DNA of 64,000 nt from NCBI RefSeq assembly GCF_001885585.1, contig NZ_LSRP01000085.1, positions 158,398 through 222,397 on the forward strand, written 5' to 3'. Positions 7,842 to 16,613 of the stretch are shown in pieces. The stretch comes from Pararhizobium antarcticum (GTDB lineage Bacteria; Pseudomonadota; Alphaproteobacteria; Rhizobiales; Rhizobiaceae). How positions within the stretch are numbered: the stretch's first letter is position 1; every line of letters starts with the position of its first letter. The notes beneath the pieces are model-generated. The model saw only the letters and a program-made list of their open reading frames with translations. It was not told the origin of the DNA and made no database searches. Made by a program: the position numbers and the translations under genes.

Positions 7842-9581
7842 TCAGTGGCTGTCCTTGCCCACCGCGCTGCCGCGACATCCCTTGAGGAAATCGAGGTCGG
7901 CACCGGTATCGGCTCCCTGGACATGCTGCTGGTGCAGCCAGGCATAGCCGGATGTCGGCAGATCATGGTTCGGCTGCCAGGCGGCCAGGCGCCGCGCCAG
8001 TTCCGCCTCGGGAATATCCAGATGAAGGCGACGGTTCGGCACGTCCATCTCGATCATGTCGCCATTTTGAACGACCGCGAGCGGCCCACCGACGGCGGCC
8101 TCAGGCGAGGTGTGCAAGACGACGGTACCGTAGGCGGTCCCGGACATGCGGGCGTCGGAGATACGCACCATGTCGGTGATGCCCTTCTTCAGCACTTTCG
8201 GCGGAAGGCCCATATTGCCGACTTCCGCCATGCCCGGATAACCCTTCGGACCACAGTTCTTCATGACCATGACGCAGGTCTCGTCGATATCGAGATTGTC
8301 GTCGTTGATCTTGGCCTTGTAGTCGTCGATATCCTCGAACACCACGGCCCTGCCCCGGTGCGTCAAGAGATGCGGCGAGGCCGCCGACGGCTTCAGAACG
8401 GCACCCTTCGGCGCGAGATTGCCGCGCAGAACGACGATGCCGCCGGACTGCGTCAGGGCCTTTTCGGCAGGCAGAATGACGTCTTCGTTCCAGTTGACGA
8501 CATCCTTGACCTCGTCCCACATGGTTTCGCCGGACACCGTCAGTGCATCCCTGTGCAGGATGCCGGCTTCGCCGAGACGCTTCAGAACGACCGGCAGGCC
8601 ACCGGCATAGAAGAACTCTTCCATGAGGTACTTGCCCGACGGCATGAGGTTGACGATGGTCGGCACGTCGCGGCCGCAACGGTCCCAGTCGTCGAGCGTC
8701 AGGTCGATGCCGACGCGGCCGGCCATGGCCAGCAGGTGGATGACGGCATTGGTCGATCCACCGATCGCAGCATTGGTGCGGATGGCATTTTCAAAGGCCT
8801 GCTTCGTCATGATGTCGGACGGCTTCAGGTCATCCTTGACCATCTGCACGATCCGGCGACCGGTGAGCTGCGCCATCGCCTTGCGGCGGCTGTCGACACC
8901 CGGAATTGCGGCATTGCCTGACAGCGCCATGCCAAGCGCTTCGGCCATGGACGCCATCGTCGACGCAGTACCCATGGTATTGCAGGTGCCGGAGGAACGG
9001 CTCATCGAAGCTTCTGCCTCGAGGAATTCGGCCTGCGTCATCTCGCCGGCCTTGACCATTTCGGAGAATTTCCACAGATGCGTGCCGGAACCGACCCGTT
9101 CACCACGGAAATAGCCGTTTAGCATCGGCCCGCCGGTGACGACGATCGACGGCAGGTCAACGGATGCAGCGCCCATGATCAGCGACGGCGTGGTCTTGTC
9201 GCAACCGACGAGCAGCACGCAGCCATCCATCGGCTGGCCACGGATGGCCTCCTCGACGGCGAGTGCCGCAAGATTGCGATACATCATGGCGGTCGGGCGG
9301 AAGGTGTTTTCGGAAGCCGAGAACACCGGAACTTCCATCGGGAAGCCGCCGGCCTCCCAGATACCGGCCTTCACCTTTTCAGCCAGTTCGCGCAGATGGC
9401 CGTTGCACGGTGTCATGTCCGACCAGGTGTTGAGGATGCCGATGACCGGGCGTCCGTCAAACAGATCATGCGGATAGCCCTGGTTCTTCATCCAGCCGCG
9501 GTGATAAATGACATCGCGGCTTGTGCCGCCATACCATTCCTGCGACCTCAGCTTGCGCGGCCATTCCGCTTTCTTAAACAT
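7842..9581 (-). CDS. araF: L-arabinonate dehydratase (IlvD/EDD family)
   Basis: Converts L-arabonate to 2-keto-3-deoxy-L-arabonate in the non-phosphorylating L-arabinose pathway. Started at the third of three consecutive ATGs (9581) it has 579 residues. This is the length of the characterised Rhizobium leguminosarum enzyme, and its three [2Fe-2S] ligands fall exactly at C59, C127 and C200. The ATG at 9581 is also the best spaced from AAAGGA. A DARMSGTAYGT segment near residue 480 holds the expected catalytic serine. It is the last gene of a six-gene minus-strand operon (binding protein, ATPase, permease, AraD1, dehydrogenase, this), the same order as rhizobial araABCDEF. Substrate rests on this context and on the family. 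Confidence 0.93.
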   Translation of the reverse strand: MFKKAEWPRKLRSQEWYGGTSRDVIYHRGWMKNQGYPHDLFDGRPVIGILNTWSDMTPCNGHLRELAEKVKAGIWEAGGFPMEVPVFSASENTFRPTAMMYRNLAALAVEEAIRGQPMDGCVLLVGCDKTTPSLIMGAASVDLPSIVVTGGPMLNGYFRGERVGSGTHLWKFSEMVKAGEMTQAEFLEAEASMSRSSGTCNTMGTASTMASMAEALGMALSGNAAIPGVDSRRKAMAQLTGRRIVQMVKDDLKPSDIMTKQAFENAIRTNAAIGGSTNAVIHLLAMAGRVGIDLTLDDWDRCGRDVPTIVNLMPSGKYLMEEFFYAGGLPVVLKRLGEAGILHRDALTVSGETMWDEVKDVVNWNEDVILPAEKALTQSGGIVVLRGNLAPKGAVLKPSAASPHLLTHRGRAVVFEDIDDYKAKINDDNLDIDETCVMVMKNCGPKGYPGMAEVGNMGLPPKVLKKGITDMVRISDARMSGTAYGTVVLHTSPEAAVGGPLAVVQNGDMIEMDVPNRRLHLDIPEAELARRLAAWQPNHDLPTSGYAWLHQQHVQGADTGADLDFLKGCRGSAVGKDSH

Positions 9582-9643
9582 CATCATTGTCCTTTGAAGG
9601 TCCGGACGGATCGGCGCTGTGCTCCGATCCGCCGGATATGTCG

Positions 9644-11077
9644 TTACGCCAGCGTGTAGGCCGTCTTCACGACGGTGAAGAACTCGGCCGCGTATTTGCC
9701 CTGCTCGCGCGAACCGAAGGAGGAAGCCTTGCGGCCGCCGAACGGAACGTGGAAATCGACACCGGCTGTCGGCAGGTTGACCATGACCATGCCGGCTTCC
9801 GAGTTGCGCTTGAAATGCGTCGCGTGTTTCAGGCTCGTCGTGGCAATACCGGCAGACAGGCCGAACGGCGTGTCATTGGCAACCGAGAGCGCCTCTTCGT
9901 AATCCTTCACCCGGATGACCGACGCAACGGGCCCAAAGATCTCTTCGCGCGAAATGCGCATCTGGTTGGTGGCTTCGGTAAACAGCGTCGGCTGCAGGTA
10001 GAAGCCAGGATTGTCGCGCGAGATCGTCTCGCCGCCGAAGGCAAGCTTTGCGCCTTCCGACTGGCCGATGGCGATGTAGTCGGTGTCCTGCTTCAACTGG
10101 CCGGCATCGACCACCGGGCCGATATGCGTACCGGCTTTCAGCGGATCATCGACGACAAGGCCCTTCAGCTTTTCCGTCAAGGCAGCGACGAACTTGTCAT
10201 GAATGCCTTCGGTGACGATCAGGCGCGAGGAAGCCGTGCAGCGCTGGCCGGTCGAGAAGAAGCCGGAATTGGCAGCGGCTTCGACAGCCACCGTCAGGTC
10301 TGCATCATCGAGCACGACCATCGGGTTCTTGCCCCCCATTTCCAGCTGGAACTTGCGGTTATGCTCGATCGAGGAAGCCGCGACCCGCTTGCCGGTTCCG
10401 GTCGAGCCGGTAAAGGTGATGGCGGCGAGATCCGGGCTGTCGAGCATGGCCTGGCCAACGACCGAGCCCTTGCCCATGACGAGGTTGAGCACGCCCTTTG
10501 GCAGACCGGCGCGATGCAGAATGTCGGCGATCGCCCAGGAGCAGCCCGGCACGAGTTCGGCCGGCTTGAAGACGACCGTGTTGCCGTAGCAGAGCGCCGG
10601 CGCGATCTTCCACGCCGGGATAGCGATCGGGAAATTCCACGGCGTGATGATGCCGATGACACCGATCGGCTCGCGGGTGATCTCGACACCGATATTCGGC
10701 CGCACCGACGGCAGGACTTCGCCTGCAAGGCGCAGGCACTCGCCAGCGAAGTAGTCAAAGATCTGCGCGGCGCGGATAGTCTCGCCGATCGCTTCCGGCA
10801 ACGTCTTGCCCTCTTCGCGGGCGAGCAGCTTGCCAAGCTCGTCCTTGCGCGCCAGGATTTCGTCGGCGGTCTTCTTCAGGATCGAATGGCGCTCGAGAAT
10901 GCCGGAGCGCGACCAGGACGGAAAGGCAGCCTTGGCCGCCGCAATCGCGGTCTTGGCATCGTCTGCGCTGGCGCGGGCGTAGAGGCCGACGACTTCGTTG
11001 GTGTTGGACGGATTGATGTTCTCGATGCCGTCCGTGCCGACCCATTCGCCGGCAATCAGGTTCTGATGGAGTGTCAT
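9644..11077 (-). CDS. araE: 2,5-dioxovalerate (alpha-ketoglutarate semialdehyde) dehydrogenase
   Basis: NAD(P)-dependent aldehyde dehydrogenase of 477 residues. It is predicted to oxidise alpha-ketoglutarate semialdehyde to 2-oxoglutarate, the last step of the L-arabinose pathway. Visible hallmarks are the TPWNFPIAIP oxyanion/cofactor motif, FTGSTGTGK of the Rossmann fold, the general-base Glu in LEMGGKNP and the catalytic Cys in GQRCTASS. I chose ATG 11077 because AAGGAGG sits directly upstream, although the frame stays open to 11128. It lies between AraD1 and the dehydratase in the same operon, 62 bases before the dehydratase start. The substrate is inferred from this position. Succinate-semialdehyde activity would be the alternative. 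Confidence 0.9.
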   Translation of the reverse strand: MTLHQNLIAGEWVGTDGIENINPSNTNEVVGLYARASADDAKTAIAAAKAAFPSWSRSGILERHSILKKTADEILARKDELGKLLAREEGKTLPEAIGETIRAAQIFDYFAGECLRLAGEVLPSVRPNIGVEITREPIGVIGIITPWNFPIAIPAWKIAPALCYGNTVVFKPAELVPGCSWAIADILHRAGLPKGVLNLVMGKGSVVGQAMLDSPDLAAITFTGSTGTGKRVAASSIEHNRKFQLEMGGKNPMVVLDDADLTVAVEAAANSGFFSTGQRCTASSRLIVTEGIHDKFVAALTEKLKGLVVDDPLKAGTHIGPVVDAGQLKQDTDYIAIGQSEGAKLAFGGETISRDNPGFYLQPTLFTEATNQMRISREEIFGPVASVIRVKDYEEALSVANDTPFGLSAGIATTSLKHATHFKRNSEAGMVMVNLPTAGVDFHVPFGGRKASSFGSREQGKYAAEFFTVVKTAYTLA

Positions 11078-11151
11078 AGGCTCAAGGCCTCCTTGGTGTT
11101 CGCGCACGCCGTCTTGGGACTGACGCATCGCTTTCAGATTTAAACGACAGC

Positions 11152-12144
11152 TCAGAGCTGCCCGATCGTGATCTCGTCATGGCCAGCCAAAGCAAGCCTG
11201 TTGCGAAGCGGCAGGCCGAATTCGGCGGCCTCGATTTCGAAGATATCGCCGGCTTCGGTCTTCAGACCGTCGCCGAACGACAATGTCGCTGTTCCGAACA
11301 TATGGACATGCACATCGCCCGGTGCACGGAAAATTCCGTATTTGAAGTGATGGTGTTCAAGATTGGCGAAACTGTGGGACATGTTCGCCTCGCCCGACAG
11401 GAACGGCTTTTCCCAGAGAACCGCCCCGTTGCGGATGATCCGCGACGTGCCGCGAATATCGGCCGGCGGTGCGCCAACGCGAATTTCCGGACCGAAGCTT
11501 GCCGGACGCAGCTTGGAATGGGCGAGATAGAGATAGTTGATCCGCTCGGTGACGTGATCGGAAAACTCGTTGGACACGGCAAAGCCGACGCGGAACGCCT
11601 GGCCGCTGTCGGCAATTACATAGATGCCGGCCATTTCCGGCTCTTCGCCGCCATCCAGCGCAAAGGCAGGCGAAACGAGGTCGCCGCCCGGTGCGGTCGC
11701 CTGCGTGCCATTGCCCTTGTAGAACCATTCCGGCTGAACGCCGGTTTCGCCAGCCTTCGGCTTGCCGCCTTCAAGGCCCATCTTGAACATCTTCATCGTA
11801 TCGGTGGCGCCCTCGTCCACCTTGGACGCGGCAGCGTGCATGGCATCGCGCGTCGAGGCGGAGCCAAGATGGGTCAGCCCCGTGCCCGTCAGATGCAGGT
11901 GGGCCGGGTCCTCATGGGTGATCGGCGGCAGGAAACGGCCGTCTGCGTAGACCTGCTCCAGGTCGATCTCCGCGCCGAGGCCATGGGCATCGACCACAGC
12001 CTTCAGGCTGCGGCCTGAATTGGCAGCCTCGAGCGCCAGCGCATGTACGCTTGTCGCGCCGTTGACGGCATGCGCGGCGGCGCCCGCCTCGCGGACGGCA
12101 ACCGTGATCGAACCATCTTCATTCCGGATCTGCGATATCAGCAC
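11152..12144 (-). CDS. araD: AraD1/GguC family protein, fumarylacetoacetate-hydrolase fold
   Basis: A 330-residue member of the AraD1 (GguC-like) family. Its C-terminal half resembles fumarylacetoacetate hydrolase, with metal-ligand-like acidic residues (for example EPEMAGIYVI and HHHFKYGIF). In the arabinose pathway it most likely dehydrates 2-keto-3-deoxy-L-arabonate to alpha-ketoglutarate semialdehyde, linking its two neighbours. The start is a GTG at 12144, supported by AAAAGGA eight bases upstream. The frame remains open to 12198 without a better site. The gene order (permease, AraD1, semialdehyde dehydrogenase, dehydratase) fits both the gguC position in Agrobacterium and the araD position in Sinorhizobium. 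The family assignment is firm and the reaction is inferred. Confidence 0.85.
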   Translation of the reverse strand: MLISQIRNEDGSITVAVREAGAAAHAVNGATSVHALALEAANSGRSLKAVVDAHGLGAEIDLEQVYADGRFLPPITHEDPAHLHLTGTGLTHLGSASTRDAMHAAASKVDEGATDTMKMFKMGLEGGKPKAGETGVQPEWFYKGNGTQATAPGGDLVSPAFALDGGEEPEMAGIYVIADSGQAFRVGFAVSNEFSDHVTERINYLYLAHSKLRPASFGPEIRVGAPPADIRGTSRIIRNGAVLWEKPFLSGEANMSHSFANLEHHHFKYGIFRAPGDVHVHMFGTATLSFGDGLKTEAGDIFEIEAAEFGLPLRNRLALAGHDEITIGQL

Positions 12145-12220
12145 AGTCTTGTCCTTTTCTGGGTCGTGATGCTGCGTTGCCCAACCAGCCGAAGCCAAGC
12201 TTCAGGCAACAGTCATCCAC

Positions 12221-12242
12221 GGAGAGGGTCCAGACCCTCTCC
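12221..12242 (-). other. perfect intercistronic hairpin inside the arabinose operon
   Basis: GGAGAGGGTC, loop CA, GACCCTCTCC: a 10-bp perfect stem between the permease and AraD1 genes. There is no T-run on the minus strand, so it is more likely an mRNA processing or stability element than a terminator. Confidence 0.6.
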
Positions 12243-12301
12243 TGTCGACGGCCAGGCCGTCCGTTTGCATGTTTTGTACTGCGGGTGGCCGACCTTGACG
12301 G

Positions 12302-13510
12302 TCAGCCCTTGTTCTTGTTGTAGACGTCGAAGAACACGGCTGCGAGAAGCACCAGTCCCTTGACGAGTTGCTGGTAGTCGATGCCGAGGCCCATGATTGA
12401 CATGCCGTTGTTCATGACGCCCATGATCAGCGCGCCGATAACGGCACCGGTGATCTTGCCGACGCCGCCGGATGCCGAGGCACCGCCAATGAAGCAGGCA
12501 GCGATGACGTCGAGCTCGAAACCCACACCGGCTTTCGGCGTTGCGGAGTTGAGGCGCGCCGCAATGATCATGCCTGCGAGCGCTGCCAGCACACCCATGT
12601 TGACGAAGGTGTAGAAGGTCAGCCGCTCGGTATTGATGCCCGACAGCTTCGCTGCCTTCTCATTGCCACCCATCGCATAGACGCGGCGACCAATGGTCGA
12701 ACGCGTCGTGATGAAGGTATAGAGCGCGATCAAAAGGCCCATGACGATCAGGACGTTCGGAAAACCCTTGTAGGTCGAGAGCTGATAGCCGAGGAAGATT
12801 GCGACGACGGCGATGATCCCCATCTGGCCTGCAAAAAAGGCGAAGGGTTCGTTTTCGGTGCCGTGTTTGTCATTCTCCCGCCGATCCCGCAGGCCGTAAT
12901 AGATCGCCAGCGCGACAAGCGCGACGACAACGACAAGCGAGAAGAAATTCGTGACCGTACCCGGCATCGGATTGAGGAAAGAGAGAAAATCGGGAACGAA
13001 GCCGGTCGACAGCGACTGGAAATCCTTCGGGAAGGGACCGATCGGGCGGTTCTGCAGAATGACGTAGGTCAGGCCGCGGAACACCAGCATGCCTGCCAGC
13101 GTGACGATGAAGGCCGGAATCTTCTGGTAGGCGACCCAATACCCCTGGGCAGCCCCGGCGAGCCCGCCGAGGATGAGGCAGACCGGCACGACGATCGAGT
13201 AGTGAATGCCCCATTTGACCAGCATGATTGCCGACAGGCCGCCGGTAAAGGCAACGATCGAACCGACAGAGAGGTCGATATGCCCAGCCACGATGATCAG
13301 CAGCATGCCCAGCGCCATGATGACGATGAACGAGTTCTGCAGGATGAGGTTCGTAATGTTGACGGGCCTGAACAGGACACCATTCGTCACGACCTGAAAG
13401 AACACCATGATGACGACGAGAGCGACGAGAAGGCCGTATTCGCGGATGTTGTTGCGGAGGTAGTCCCCGATGGATGGTTTTGTTTTCTGAGCGCTGGTTT
13501 CGGCGACCAT
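12302..13510 (-). CDS. gguB: multiple-monosaccharide ABC transporter permease (GguB/AraC-like)
   Basis: A 402-residue inner-membrane permease of the branched-chain-amino-acid/ribose type. It has about ten hydrophobic helices and the family motif [19 protein letters not shown] near residue 75, followed by a second-half TTRSTIGRRVYAMGGN loop that contacts the ATPase. A charged insertion (RDRRENDKHGTEN) interrupts the middle. With the ChvE-like binding protein and the GguA-like ATPase it should import L-arabinose, galactose, glucose and related sugars. Its ATG overlaps the ATPase stop codon by one base, so translation is coupled. A stable hairpin follows before the catabolic genes. Confidence 0.92.
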   Translation of the reverse strand: MVAETSAQKTKPSIGDYLRNNIREYGLLVALVVIMVFFQVVTNGVLFRPVNITNLILQNSFIVIMALGMLLIIVAGHIDLSVGSIVAFTGGLSAIMLVKWGIHYSIVVPVCLILGGLAGAAQGYWVAYQKIPAFIVTLAGMLVFRGLTYVILQNRPIGPFPKDFQSLSTGFVPDFLSFLNPMPGTVTNFFSLVVVVALVALAIYYGLRDRRENDKHGTENEPFAFFAGQMGIIAVVAIFLGYQLSTYKGFPNVLIVMGLLIALYTFITTRSTIGRRVYAMGGNEKAAKLSGINTERLTFYTFVNMGVLAALAGMIIAARLNSATPKAGVGFELDVIAACFIGGASASGGVGKITGAVIGALIMGVMNNGMSIMGLGIDYQQLVKGLVLLAAVFFDVYNKNKG

Positions 13511-15045
13511 TAGTGTTTCTCCCCGGAGCGCATAATGGCGCGCATGATGGATTCCTGGCTTGCTTCGTCCCTGGAAAGCTCCGCGACGATGCGACCTTCG
13601 TTCATGACGTAGATGCGGTCGCAGGTTCCAAGCAGTTCCGGCATTTCCGATGAGATCATCAGGATGCCTTTGCCTTCCGCTGCAAGCTGGTTGATGATGG
13701 TGTAGATTTCGTATTTCGCGCCGACATCGATGCCGCGTGTCGGCTCGTCGAGGATCAGCACTTCAGGACTGGTGAACAGCCATTTCGAGAGCACGACCTT
13801 CTGCTGGTTGCCGCCCGAAAGATTGACAGCCTCCTGGTAGATCGAATGCGAGCGGATGCGCAGCTTCGTCCGATAGCCGGTCGCGACCTCACGCTCCTTG
13901 CGCTCGTCGATCACGCCGGTGCTGGCGACACCGTCGAGATTGGCAAGCGTCGTGTTGTGCATGATGTTGTTGTTGAGCACGAGACCGAGATGCTTGCGAT
14001 CCTCGGTGACGTAGGCGAGCCCGACGGCAATCGCCCGCGGGATCGTACTGACATCGACCGGCTTGCCATGCATGAAGACGTCGCCGGTGATCTTGTGGCC
14101 CCAGGACTTGCCGAAAACGCTCATCGCGGTCTCGGTGCGACCCGCGCCCATCAGCCCGGCAATACCGACGACCTCGCCGGCGCGAACCGTGAAATTGACA
14201 TCGTGCAAGAACTGCCGGTCGCGGTGATGCTGGTGGAAGACGTTCCAGTTCTTCACTTCCAGCAGCGTTTCACCGATCTTCGGATTGCGCGGAGGATAAC
14301 GATCCTCCATGTCGCGACCGACCATGCCCTTGATGATCCGGTCTTCGCTGATATCCTCGTTATGACAGTCGAGCGTTTCCACCGTGCCGCCATCGCGGAT
14401 GATGGTGATCTTGTCGGCAACCTTCTTGATCTCGTTCAGCTTGTGCGAAATGATGATCGAGGTCATGCCCTGCTTGCGGAATTCCACCAACAGCTTCAGC
14501 AGAGCATCGGAATCCGTTTCGTTGAGCGAAGCGGTCGGCTCGTCGAGGATCAGCAGGCGAACCTTCTTCGACAGCGCCTTGGCGATTTCAACCAATTGCT
14601 GTTTGCCGATACCGATGTCGGTGATGCGGGCGCTTGGAGATTCCCTGAGCCCGACCTTGTTCAGCAGTTCCTGCGTCCGCGAAAACGTCTGCTTCCAGTT
14701 GATCACGCCGTTCGTTGCGATCTCGTTGCCGAGAAAGATGTTTTCGGCGATCGACAGAAGCGGCACCAGCGCCAGTTCCTGGTGGATGATGATGATACCG
14801 ATGTGTTCGCTGTCGGAGATCGTCGAGAAGTTGCGAATCTGGTTGTCGTAATGGATCTCGCCGTCATAGCTGCCGGCCGGGTAGACACCGCTCAACACTT
14901 TCATCAGTGTCGATTTGCCGGCGCCGTTTTCACCGACCAGAGCGTGAATTTCGCCTTCGCGGACCTTCAGGTTGACGTTATCAAGCGCCTTGACGCCCGG
15001 AAACGTCTTCGTGATGCCACGCATTTCAAGAATGATATTATCCAT
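13510..15045 (-). CDS. gguA: multiple-monosaccharide ABC transporter ATPase (GguA/AraB-like)
   Basis: A 511-residue tandem ATPase of the sugar CUT2 class (RbsA/XylG/MglA type) that powers the neighbouring permease on the inner face of the membrane. The first domain has Walker [10 protein letters not shown] near residue 38, Q-loop HQELALVP and Walker [12 protein letters not shown]. Its signature is unusual ([16 protein letters not shown]). The second domain has the degenerate Walker [10 protein letters not shown] typical of the class, a proper LSGGNQQKV signature and [12 protein letters not shown] prefer ATG 15045; a TTG at 15051 is also possible. A hairpin-bearing gap of about 215 bases separates it from the binding-protein gene upstream, which should be more highly expressed. 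Confidence 0.93.
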   Translation of the reverse strand: MDNIILEMRGITKTFPGVKALDNVNLKVREGEIHALVGENGAGKSTLMKVLSGVYPAGSYDGEIHYDNQIRNFSTISDSEHIGIIIIHQELALVPLLSIAENIFLGNEIATNGVINWKQTFSRTQELLNKVGLRESPSARITDIGIGKQQLVEIAKALSKKVRLLILDEPTASLNETDSDALLKLLVEFRKQGMTSIIISHKLNEIKKVADKITIIRDGGTVETLDCHNEDISEDRIIKGMVGRDMEDRYPPRNPKIGETLLEVKNWNVFHQHHRDRQFLHDVNFTVRAGEVVGIAGLMGAGRTETAMSVFGKSWGHKITGDVFMHGKPVDVSTIPRAIAVGLAYVTEDRKHLGLVLNNNIMHNTTLANLDGVASTGVIDERKEREVATGYRTKLRIRSHSIYQEAVNLSGGNQQKVVLSKWLFTSPEVLILDEPTRGIDVGAKYEIYTIINQLAAEGKGILMISSEMPELLGTCDRIYVMNEGRIVAELSRDEASQESIMRAIMRSGEKH

Positions 15046-15063
15046 GGTCAAGCATTCCAGCGC

Positions 15064-15090
15064 CAGTCTGTGACAGATGAGGTCAGACTG
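15064..15090 (-). repeat. inverted repeat just upstream of gguA
   Basis: CAGTCTG at 15064-15070 and CAGACTG at 15084-15090, separated by 13 bases, within the leader of the ATPase gene. It would form a stem in the transcript. Function unknown. Confidence 0.4.
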
Positions 15091-15220
15091 ACGGACAGTA
15101 CATTTGCCTCATCAAGCCGTTGCATAAATCCTCAAACCGGAATCGATTCAAGAAATTATGCAACATCTTACGGTGTTGAAGCGTTTTTTGCGCGACTTTT
15201 CAGCCGCAAAACGCCTGAAA

Positions 15221-15246
15221 GAGGCCCGCGACGGATCGCGGACCTC
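15221..15246 (-). other. stable hairpin after the chvE-like gene
   Basis: Read on the minus strand, GAGGTCCGCGA and TCGCGGGCCTC pair over 11 positions (one G-U) with a 4-base loop, 15 bases after the binding-protein stop. Only a short TCTTTC follows, so termination would be partial. It probably lets binding-protein mRNA accumulate above the ATPase and permease mRNA. Confidence 0.65.
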
Positions 15247-15261
15247 CAGAATTCAAAGCGA

Positions 15262-16323
15262 TCAATTGTCGATCTGGTCTGCGGTGTAGTAGCCGGCGCC
15301 GACGAGAACGTCCTTGACGTTGGTCTTATCAACCGAGACAGGCTTCAGCAGGTAGGACGGGATGATCTTGACACCGTTGTCATAGGTCTTGGTGTCGTTC
15401 ACTTCCGGCTCGCCGCCGGTCATGATGGCGTCAACCATCGAGACGGTGACCTTGGCCAGTTCGCGGGTATCCTTGAAAACCGACGAATACTGTTCGTCAG
15501 CCAGGATCGACTTGACGGATGGCAGTTCGGCATCCTGGCCGGTGACAACAGGCATGGGCATGTCGCCCGAACCGTAGCCAACGCCCTTCAGCGCGGAAAG
15601 AATGCCGATGGACAGGCCATCGTAAGGCGACAGAACGCCGTCAACCTTGGCGTCCGAATAGGTCGAGGAGAGCAGGTTTTCCATGCGGGCCTGTGCAACG
15701 GCACCGTCCCAGCGCAGCGTACCGACCTGTTCCATGCCCATCTGGCCGGACTTGACGACGATCTTGCCACTGTCGATCAGCGGCTGGAGAACCGACATTG
15801 CACCATCATAGAAGAAGAAGGCGTTGTTATCGTCAGGCGAACCGCCGAACAGTTCGACGTTCTTGACGCCGCTGTCGAGCTTCAGGCCTTCGACGAGCGA
15901 AGTTGCCTGGAGAACGCCAACCTGGAAGTTGTCGAAGGTCGCGTAGTAGTTGACATTGCCGGAATCGCGGATGAGGCGATCATAGGCGATGACCTTGACG
16001 CCAGCGTCGGCAGCCTTCTGCAGGATGTCGGACAGCGTGGTGCCGTCGATAGCGCCGATGACCAGAACCTTGGCACCCTTGGTGACCATGTTCTCGATCT
16101 GGGCGAGCTGATTCGGGATGTCGTCGTCAGCAAACTGCAGGTCCGGGGTATAGCCGGCTTCTGTGAACAGCTTTTCCATGGTCTCGCCGTCGGAAATCCA
16201 ACGGGTCGATGTCTTGGTCGGCATGGAGATGCCGACGACGCCCTTGTCCTGTGCCAGAACCGGCGCGACGAATGCAGCCACGCTGATCGCAGCGGCAGCA
16301 AGAAGCGAAGTAATCAATTTCAT
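15262..16323 (-). CDS. chvE: ChvE-like periplasmic multiple-sugar-binding protein
   Basis: A 353-residue periplasmic binding protein with a Sec signal peptide ([18 protein letters not shown], cleavage after PVLA). It closely follows Agrobacterium ChvE as I remember it, for example the [54 protein letters not shown] and VKSI-containing stretches. ChvE binds L-arabinose, D-galactose, D-glucose and related sugars for the ABC importer and chemotaxis, and in Agrobacterium it also signals through VirA. I chose ATG 16323, where the signal peptide begins and GGGAGAGATCGC precedes. The longer frame upstream has no such support. It heads the operon, is divergent from a GbpR-like regulator and is followed by a hairpin. 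No vir genes are in view. Confidence 0.94.
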   Translation of the reverse strand: MKLITSLLAAAAISVAAFVAPVLAQDKGVVGISMPTKTSTRWISDGETMEKLFTEAGYTPDLQFADDDIPNQLAQIENMVTKGAKVLVIGAIDGTTLSDILQKAADAGVKVIAYDRLIRDSGNVNYYATFDNFQVGVLQATSLVEGLKLDSGVKNVELFGGSPDDNNAFFFYDGAMSVLQPLIDSGKIVVKSGQMGMEQVGTLRWDGAVAQARMENLLSSTYSDAKVDGVLSPYDGLSIGILSALKGVGYGSGDMPMPVVTGQDAELPSVKSILADEQYSSVFKDTRELAKVTVSMVDAIMTGGEPEVNDTKTYDNGVKIIPSYLLKPVSVDKTNVKDVLVGAGYYTADQIDN

Positions 16324-16613
16324 GCGATCTCTCCCAGTATGTGTTGATCGAGGCAGGACCTCAAAGCCGGCCTTGATATGTGCAGCGCTTCGCGTTGTCG
16401 GAAACCGAGGTCTCCGGCGGAGGTTTAAGGGGTGAAAGAAAGCCCTCCCAGGCCTTACACGCTCCCAAGCACGCTGGCGCACATCGGCGCAAACTGGAAT
16501 CAAACACCATAACTGTCAAATACAATATCTGTTCATCCCCATATCAATTCAGTTATAGTAACGCAAAACAGTGTGATTTTTCGCATCTGCGAGCAGTGCC
16601 GAGGGGAGTGACG
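16324..16613. promoter_or_regulatory. divergent control region between chvE and the gbpR-like gene
   Basis: These 290 bases carry both promoters. The part nearest the LysR gene (16501-16570) is strikingly AT-rich and includes a spaced inverted repeat, ATAACTG at 16509-16515 and CAGTTAT at 16550-16556. It could be the recognition region for the LysR-type regulator. I cannot assign -35/-10 boxes confidently. Confidence 0.5.

Noticed and set aside
13846..16347. Long plus-strand open frame across gguA and chvE
   Set aside because: It runs antisense through two clear ABC genes and their hairpin gap and lacks any domain.
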